A stretch of 11,101 bases of DNA from Candidatus Krumholzibacteriia bacterium (GTDB taxonomy: Bacteria > Krumholzibacteriota > Krumholzibacteriia > LZORAL124-64-63). The stretch spans positions 1 through 11,101 of the forward strand of contig JADGEP010000092.1 of the NCBI GenBank assembly GCA_016744275.1. The letters are read 5' to 3'. A program made the translations under genes and the position numbers. This document shows, one piece after another, positions 6,937-11,101 of this stretch (position 1 is its first letter; every line of letters begins with the position of its first letter). The notes under the pieces were generated by a model, which was not told the DNA's origin, did not search any database, and worked only from the letters and a program-made list of their open reading frames with translations.

Positions 6937-7482
6937 GAGTTCCTCTTCAACCTGTTTCTCGCGAAATATAAATGTGTAAATGATCGTCATCAGGTTGGCC
7001 GGATTCTCGACCACACCCTGCATACCACTGGAGAACATTTTACCGTAAACCAATTGGCCCACCAGGTCCGACTGTTTGTTGTAGCGTTCCAGGCGATCGT
7101 AAGTTGCCGACAATGTCAGCAGGGTTTCGTATTCGAAATCTGCCAGCACCCCTGTTTCCTGAGCCACACCCCAAGCCGTGTCCGTTGTCCAGGCGGGGTT
7201 GATGAAGCCTCGGGGAAAATCCTCGGCGATCACTTTTTCGCCGCTTCTCAACTTCACCTGAATCGCGGTGACAGATTCTTCGTGATAGAGCCGCGAAGCC
7301 TGCACCAATTCCTGATTTGATCGCAATTCGGCGACTATGGTGACCAGAGCCGCGTCGGCCAACCCCTGGGCTTTCACATTTTGGCGCCATTCGTTGGCTG
7401 CCAGTGCCAAAACCACGCCGAAGACGACAAACGCCGCCTCCAGAAATGCGGACCGCAGTGAGTTGCGCAGATTGTCTTTCAT
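6907..7482 (-). CDS. Single-pass membrane-anchored protein of unknown function
   Basis: The product has 191 residues. A short basic N-terminus (MKDNLRNSLR) precedes one hydrophobic helix at about residues 12-30 (FLEAAFVVFGVVLALAANEW). A mostly helical, charged soluble part without further clear membrane segments follows. The pattern 'E-A-hydrophobic-V-F-x-V-x-L-A-L-x-x-N-E-W' resembles a loosely defined group of small unnamed anchored proteins (DUF6090-like), seen for example in Bacteroidota and Xanthomonadales. That link is from memory and tentative. No enzyme motif or cysteine cluster is visible. The Shine-Dalgarno before ATG 7482 is weak. The gene lies downstream of tonB on the same strand, 141 bases away, so cotranscription is possible but not shown. 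Confidence 0.75.
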   Translation of the reverse strand: MKDNLRNSLRSAFLEAAFVVFGVVLALAANEWRQNVKAQGLADAALVTIVAELRSNQELVQASRLYHEESVTAIQVKLRSGEKVIAEDFPRGFINPAWTTDTAWGVAQETGVLADFEYETLLTLSATYDRLERYNKQSDLVGQLVYGKMFSSGMQGVVENPANLMTIIYTFIFREKQVEEELATTLAQWSD

Positions 7483-7623
7483 GATCTTAGGCCTGTCGGT
7501 GGGGGAAAGAAGCGACGGGATATCCTAGCATGGGCCAGAATACCCCGTCATGGAGAGATTGGTTGGCTAGCCAACGATCGTATGATTTTGACCACAGCAC
7601 ACCCATCCGCCCGCTAGATCGAC
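7483..7623. promoter_or_regulatory. Spacer with palindromes between tonB-like gene and the 6907 gene
   Basis: This 141-base spacer has a perfect 14-bp palindrome GTTGGCTAGCCAAC at 7562-7575. It also has CGCTAG/CTAGCG (7612-7617 with 7624-7629, 6-nt loop), which overlaps the tonB stop. CTAG occurs four times in about 105 bases (7525, 7567, 7614, 7624). On the - strand ATGACG and TAGGAT, 18 bases apart, could be a weak promoter for the 6907 gene. The palindrome would then lie upstream of that promoter, as an activator or repressor site might. All of this is suggestive only. Confidence 0.3.
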
Positions 7624-8259
7624 CTAGCGCAGCCGAAAATTGTACGGCACCGCCACCCAGGTCGGCACCTTGATCTTGCGCTGCTCGCCGGGCACAAAAA
7701 CACAACGCTTTGCGGCCTTCAACGCCGCGTTGTTCAGCAGTGGATGTTGGCCCTTTACGATTTCGGCGGCCTTGACACTTCCATCAACACCAACGAGGAC
7801 CTTTACGATAACCGTCCCTTCGACCCGAGCCAATCGCGCGACTTCCGGATAGTGGGGCTTGGCCTGAGACACCAACCGAGGCTTGCTGCTGCTGGCCAGG
7901 AAGCCAGTATCCGAGGCGACCGGGGCTTCTGGTGCCGGTGCATAAATGGACCACTCGCTGATCCATTCGTACGACGGAGTATCGACGGGCCCATCGACAA
8001 TTACGATTTCTGGGGGGATGACAGGTGGCGGGGCAACTTTAGGCGGGTCGACGGGGACGTACTCGACCTCGAAGTCCTGAATCACGAGCGCTTCATCAGG
8101 CAAGGTGTACGGAGTCGGGATGTACCGCGGTGAAAACCACACCATCAGGGCTGTAAGGGCCACGGCGCCAACGCTGGCCCATTTCAGACTGCGGGTGTAC
8201 TGGGATTTGAATTCTTCATTGGCCGATCCGGCCGCGGCATAGATGCGGTTGTTGGTCAT
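7624..8259 (-). CDS. TonB-family energy transducer
   Basis: TonB proteins span the periplasm and pass proton-motive energy from an ExbB-ExbD motor to outer-membrane receptors. The 211-residue product has a cytoplasmic N-terminus, one membrane helix at about 27-43 (WASVGAVALTALMVWF), a proline-rich periplasmic stretch (about 70-115, with DPPKVAPPPVIPPE) and a C-terminal TonB domain from about residue 127. Its signature is KPHYPEVARLARVEGTVIVK, and it ends near VPYNFRLR. ATG 8259 is chosen because AAGGGG (8265-8270) precedes it by 5 bases; an upstream non-ATG start at 8295 would add 12 residues with no support. No exbB, exbD or receptor gene is in the window, so the transported substrate cannot be told. 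It is divergent from the secreted protein gene. Confidence 0.9.
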   Translation of the reverse strand: MTNNRIYAAAGSANEEFKSQYTRSLKWASVGAVALTALMVWFSPRYIPTPYTLPDEALVIQDFEVEYVPVDPPKVAPPPVIPPEIVIVDGPVDTPSYEWISEWSIYAPAPEAPVASDTGFLASSSKPRLVSQAKPHYPEVARLARVEGTVIVKVLVGVDGSVKAAEIVKGQHPLLNNAALKAAKRCVFVPGEQRKIKVPTWVAVPYNFRLR

Positions 8260-8673
8260 GGTTGCCCCTTGTTGGGTCGTCCGGTCGCAGGCCAAAGTGG
8301 GGCAGGCCGTTGCCGGTGGTGGGGATGGTCACCTGTATCAGGAATAGGGAATGGTAGAGGTGCGGTCAATGGCCGCAGCCAGCAAACTGTTTTTTGTCAT
8401 ATGGGGAGATTCTGAATTCAGACTTGCAATTTTTCCACTCTTCTGTAATCATCCTGCCTTCGCCCGATCTCCTCGCCCATGAGACCGCCCGCCGGTCTAT
8501 CTCATACTCGCCCATACAGAACCAACACCAGGCAGCGCACGAATCCGCCTTTCAGGCCTCTGAATTAGGCTTTCATGTGATTGTGACCCTTTTCGAGGTC
8601 GAATTGCCGTGCATGGATGTTTGGTGGGGTTTTGCGCCAATTAGCAGGCACAAATCAATCTTGGGAGGGCAAA
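8260..8673. other. 414-base divergent spacer without a gene
   Basis: I find no credible gene here. The frame opening at 8394 overlaps the secreted protein gene by over 200 bases and resembles nothing. Small inverted repeats are TCTGAATTCAGA (8411-8422, a perfect 12-bp palindrome) and AGACCG/CGGTCT (8482-8487 with 8493-8498, 5-nt loop). A candidate tonB promoter is listed separately. I could not identify a promoter for the + strand gene, nor any known riboswitch. Confidence 0.5.
8341..8369 (-). promoter_or_regulatory. Candidate promoter of the tonB-like gene
   Basis: On the - strand TTGACC (8369-8364, 5 of 6 matches to a sigma70 -35) is followed after 17 bases by TATTCC (8346-8341, 3 of 6 matches to a -10). 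It would give a leader of about 75 bases before ATG 8259. The -10 is poor, so the call is tentative. Confidence 0.3.
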
Positions 8674-11101
8674 ATGAAGACTCGTCATTCGCTGCTGATC
8701 GTTGTGGTTCTGGGAATTTGGAGCTTGGGAGCGGTTGCCATGGCGGCCGGCCCGGTGGCCAATCCGGGAGAAATCGAAAAAGGAATTCATCCCGAAGTGC
8801 CCTCTGTAGCCGACAAGGCTTTTGGCGACCCTACCGACTTGAAAGCCGCGGCCATCGCTGCGGCGGATTACATCCGGCGTATGCAAGCTGACCTTACCGA
8901 AGACAACGCGGGCAACGGTGCGTCTGATTCTGATCCGCAGGATGCGGGTTGGGATTGGGTGACGACCGCTTTTGAACACAGTGCCAACGCCAGCCCCAGC
9001 AACCTGTACGGCGTTATAGCAAATTCGTTGTTTGATGTGTACGAGTTGACCGGTGATCCGGCGCTCCGCACGGTATTGGATGACGCTGCTGCTTTCACTC
9101 TTGCCAATGATGAATCGGCAGCGTATCCCGTCGGCCTTCACTATGCCGGGGACATCATTTTCCTAATGCGGTATGCGGAACTGACGGGCACGCCCAACGC
9201 CGCCCTTGACTACCACACCAAAGCCGAGGACATCTGGGCGTGGCGCTTGGCCAATACGGGCACCGGCACCGCAATGTCAGTCGCCGAAGGCATTCGTGAT
9301 GGTCGCTACAATGCGGGCTATGCCAATGGTATTATTGCTTGGGATATTGGTGCGTATGTTGAGGCCGTTGCCTTGCTTGGCGTGGCTTTCCCAGCTGCAA
9401 GCTATACAGCCGATGCTGTCGCCATGGCAGACCTGCTGTATACCGACAGTTTCACCTTGAACACGGTCTATTTTGACTTCGATGGCCGGTGCAAGGGCAA
9501 TGACCTGGATTTCCTGAACAAGGACTACTGGTGGTATTCGCTTGGTGTTCAAGGCCTCATTCAGGCCTTTGCGAGTACCGGAACCCATTTGGGCGATCTG
9601 CCTCTGTTGGAGGCTCGTCTGCTTGAGTGCCAATACGATGACGGCGCCTTCAGTGACTCATGGGGAGCCAACGCAGGTGTCAATGACCGCAGTTGGCAGG
9701 CAACCGCATATGTGACCTCTGCAATGGTTCGCCATCTGCCGCAAACGGCTGCGTCTGGTGCAGCAGCCTACGGTGCAGGTGTCTGGCTGAGCGCGACCCA
9801 GGACGCTTCGGGTGGATTTGTCTATTCGAACGGCAATCACTATCCTGAAGTTGGTGCTGAGAGTGCCTCCGCTATGGCCTTGGCCTACAATGTCAGTGAA
9901 GCCTCTGTTGCCGCCAGCACCACCCTGGTCGATCCGGCACAGTGCGGCGCTGCGGGTGAAGTATCGTTTCAGTACACGCGCAGTCTCGGCACGCCGGGTC
10001 TTTTTGGTTACGAAATGGTGCTAGATATCAGCGGTCCGCTGGATCCGATCCTGATCGCTGACTTCGTTCCGGTCGCGGCGATGGATTTCTTCCGCGTCGA
10101 CGACAACCTCGACGGAACTTTCACCGTGAACGCCACCCGTTTTGGTGCCGATCCGGGCCTGTTGACGGATGCCGAATTGTTCTTCATCAACGTGACCACG
10201 GCGGCCGAGGGCACCGTCGCTGTAGATGTGCTCAGCTACCGCATGCGCGACCAGTTGAACGTGCCCATCTTTGTCGACATGCTCGGCGTGGGCTTCGAGG
10301 TCGACTGCACCAACCCGTTGCCGGTGGATAACATCACCGCCGCGCCGCGCCATCACAAAGTGGACGTGACGTGGACCCACGATGGCAGCGATACCATCAC
10401 CTACGAGATCTATCGCGGCTTGTGGTACGATACGACCGTTGGTGTCTCGGCCTATCCCGAATACGATGATCTGGCTGGAAACACGCTGCCGACCCGTCCT
10501 TCGAATCGTGACGTGGCCGCGGCCAGTTCCGAGTGGGAATACGCGGGCGCTGTACCCGTGGGAACCACCTCGTTTGTTGACTTGGGTACCGACATCTTTG
10601 GTCTCAATCCATTCGCACCCAATGGCGACGATCGTGGTGTCTATTACTACGAAGTCTTTGCCGTAGATGCTGCCCTCAATACCAGCGCCGCCGCACCGGC
10701 CAACGACCGGGCGACGAACTACTGGCTGGGCGATGTGTCAGCGATCGACGGCTACGTGGGCGTGGATGATATCACTGCCCTCGGTACCGCTTTTGCGACC
10801 GTCGACGGCGACGGTGCGTACAACAACAACGCCGACGTTGGCCCGACCGACAACTGGAGCGCCAAAGGCATTCCGATCACCGACAGCCTGATCGACTTTG
10901 AGGATCTGATGATCTTCGCGCTGAACTTCAGTGTGGTCGGCCCGGCCAAAACCGGTGTTGAAATTTCCGACGTTTTCGAATTGGCCTGGCAGCAACGTGA
11001 AGATGGCCGCTGGGCCCTGCACCTGCTCAACGGCAAGGGCCTGCAGGGAGTGCACGTGCGTGCCGACCTGCCCGTGGGCGCCATCGAAGCCGGCGAACTG
11101 C
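8674..11101 (+). CDS. Secreted modular protein: alpha/alpha-toroid, cohesin-like, Fn3-like, dockerin-like (3' partial)
   Basis: The frame stays open from ATG 8674 to the right edge, giving 809 codons. GGGAGG lies 7 bases before the start. A signal peptide is clear: basic MKTRH, a hydrophobic core, and a likely AMA/AG cut near residue 24. Residues about 50-410 look like an alpha/alpha-toroid of paired helices, with two related QW-like segments (QYDDGAFSDSWG at 320 and TQDASGGFVYS at 375) as in terpenoid cyclase or polysaccharide lyase folds. Residues about 420-545 resemble a cohesin-type beta-sandwich, and about 548-670 an Fn3-like domain (KVDVTWTHDGSDTITYEIYR). Residues 685-752 form a dockerin-like pair of Asp-rich loops (LGDVSAIDGYVGVDDITALG and DSLIDFEDLMIFALNF). 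Another beta domain begins near 765. It should be exported. The reaction, if any, is unknown, and the domain calls are by eye. Confidence 0.82.
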   Translation, partial: MKTRHSLLIVVVLGIWSLGAVAMAAGPVANPGEIEKGIHPEVPSVADKAFGDPTDLKAAAIAAADYIRRMQADLTEDNAGNGASDSDPQDAGWDWVTTAFEHSANASPSNLYGVIANSLFDVYELTGDPALRTVLDDAAAFTLANDESAAYPVGLHYAGDIIFLMRYAELTGTPNAALDYHTKAEDIWAWRLANTGTGTAMSVAEGIRDGRYNAGYANGIIAWDIGAYVEAVALLGVAFPAASYTADAVAMADLLYTDSFTLNTVYFDFDGRCKGNDLDFLNKDYWWYSLGVQGLIQAFASTGTHLGDLPLLEARLLECQYDDGAFSDSWGANAGVNDRSWQATAYVTSAMVRHLPQTAASGAAAYGAGVWLSATQDASGGFVYSNGNHYPEVGAESASAMALAYNVSEASVAASTTLVDPAQCGAAGEVSFQYTRSLGTPGLFGYEMVLDISGPLDPILIADFVPVAAMDFFRVDDNLDGTFTVNATRFGADPGLLTDAELFFINVTTAAEGTVAVDVLSYRMRDQLNVPIFVDMLGVGFEVDCTNPLPVDNITAAPRHHKVDVTWTHDGSDTITYEIYRGLWYDTTVGVSAYPEYDDLAGNTLPTRPSNRDVAAASSEWEYAGAVPVGTTSFVDLGTDIFGLNPFAPNGDDRGVYYYEVFAVDAALNTSAAAPANDRATNYWLGDVSAIDGYVGVDDITALGTAFATVDGDGAYNNNADVGPTDNWSAKGIPITDSLIDFEDLMIFALNFSVVGPAKTGVEISDVFELAWQQREDGRWALHLLNGKGLQGVHVRADLPVGAIEAGEL

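Noticed and set aside
8260..8295. N-terminal extension of the TonB-like protein
   Set aside because: The 12 extra residues need a non-ATG start and cover the AAGGGG motif that serves ATG 8259.
8394..8891. 165-codon frame with a TTG start upstream of the secreted protein
   Set aside because: It overlaps the secreted protein gene by 218 bases in another frame, has no Shine-Dalgarno, and its tail is a frame-shifted reading of that gene.
10738..11084. Antisense frames under the dockerin-like region
   Set aside because: The + strand frame carries a signal peptide and coherent domains over 809 codons; the - strand frames are shadows.

Overview
The window (about 55-60% GC by eye) reads as a chromosomal piece of a Gram-negative bacterium. 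An F-type ATP synthase operon, a cytosolic hybrid histidine kinase, a TonB energy transducer and a large secreted modular protein lie side by side. The secreted protein ends in a cohesin-like / Fn3-like / dockerin-like module combination that I associate with uncultured FCB-group lineages such as Krumholzibacteriota or Eisenbacteria. That placement is inference from recalled resemblance, not a search result.

Layout. Bases 1-4119 (+ strand) hold the end of the ATP synthase operon: alpha (5' truncated by the window edge), gamma, beta and epsilon, in the usual order, each with a clear Shine-Dalgarno sequence. Both of the longer intercistronic spacers carry small inverted repeats. An 18-bp perfect hairpin at 4142-4182 with T-rich flanks on both sides ends the operon and also the convergent gene that follows. 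Bases 4187-6124 (- strand) encode a soluble PAS-PAS-HisKA-HATPase-REC hybrid histidine kinase. A 190-base divergent spacer with two adjacent 7-bp/7-nt-loop hairpins leads into a + strand gene for a four-helix membrane protein of unknown function (6318-6884). This meets a - strand gene for a single-pass membrane-anchored protein (6907-7482) tail to tail, with an imperfect 43-nt hairpin over the junction. A - strand tonB-like gene (7624-8259) follows, without exbB/exbD in view. After a 414-base divergent spacer, a + strand gene for a secreted protein of at least 809 residues starts at 8674 and runs off the right edge.

How the parts relate. The ATP synthase genes form one housekeeping unit. The kinase, the two small membrane proteins and TonB look like separately transcribed accessory genes. 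TonB and the secreted protein are divergent neighbours, which allows shared regulation but does not show it. I see no mobile element, CRISPR array, tRNA or rRNA. The least explained element is the secreted alpha/alpha-toroid protein, with its dockerin-like and cohesin-like modules in one chain.
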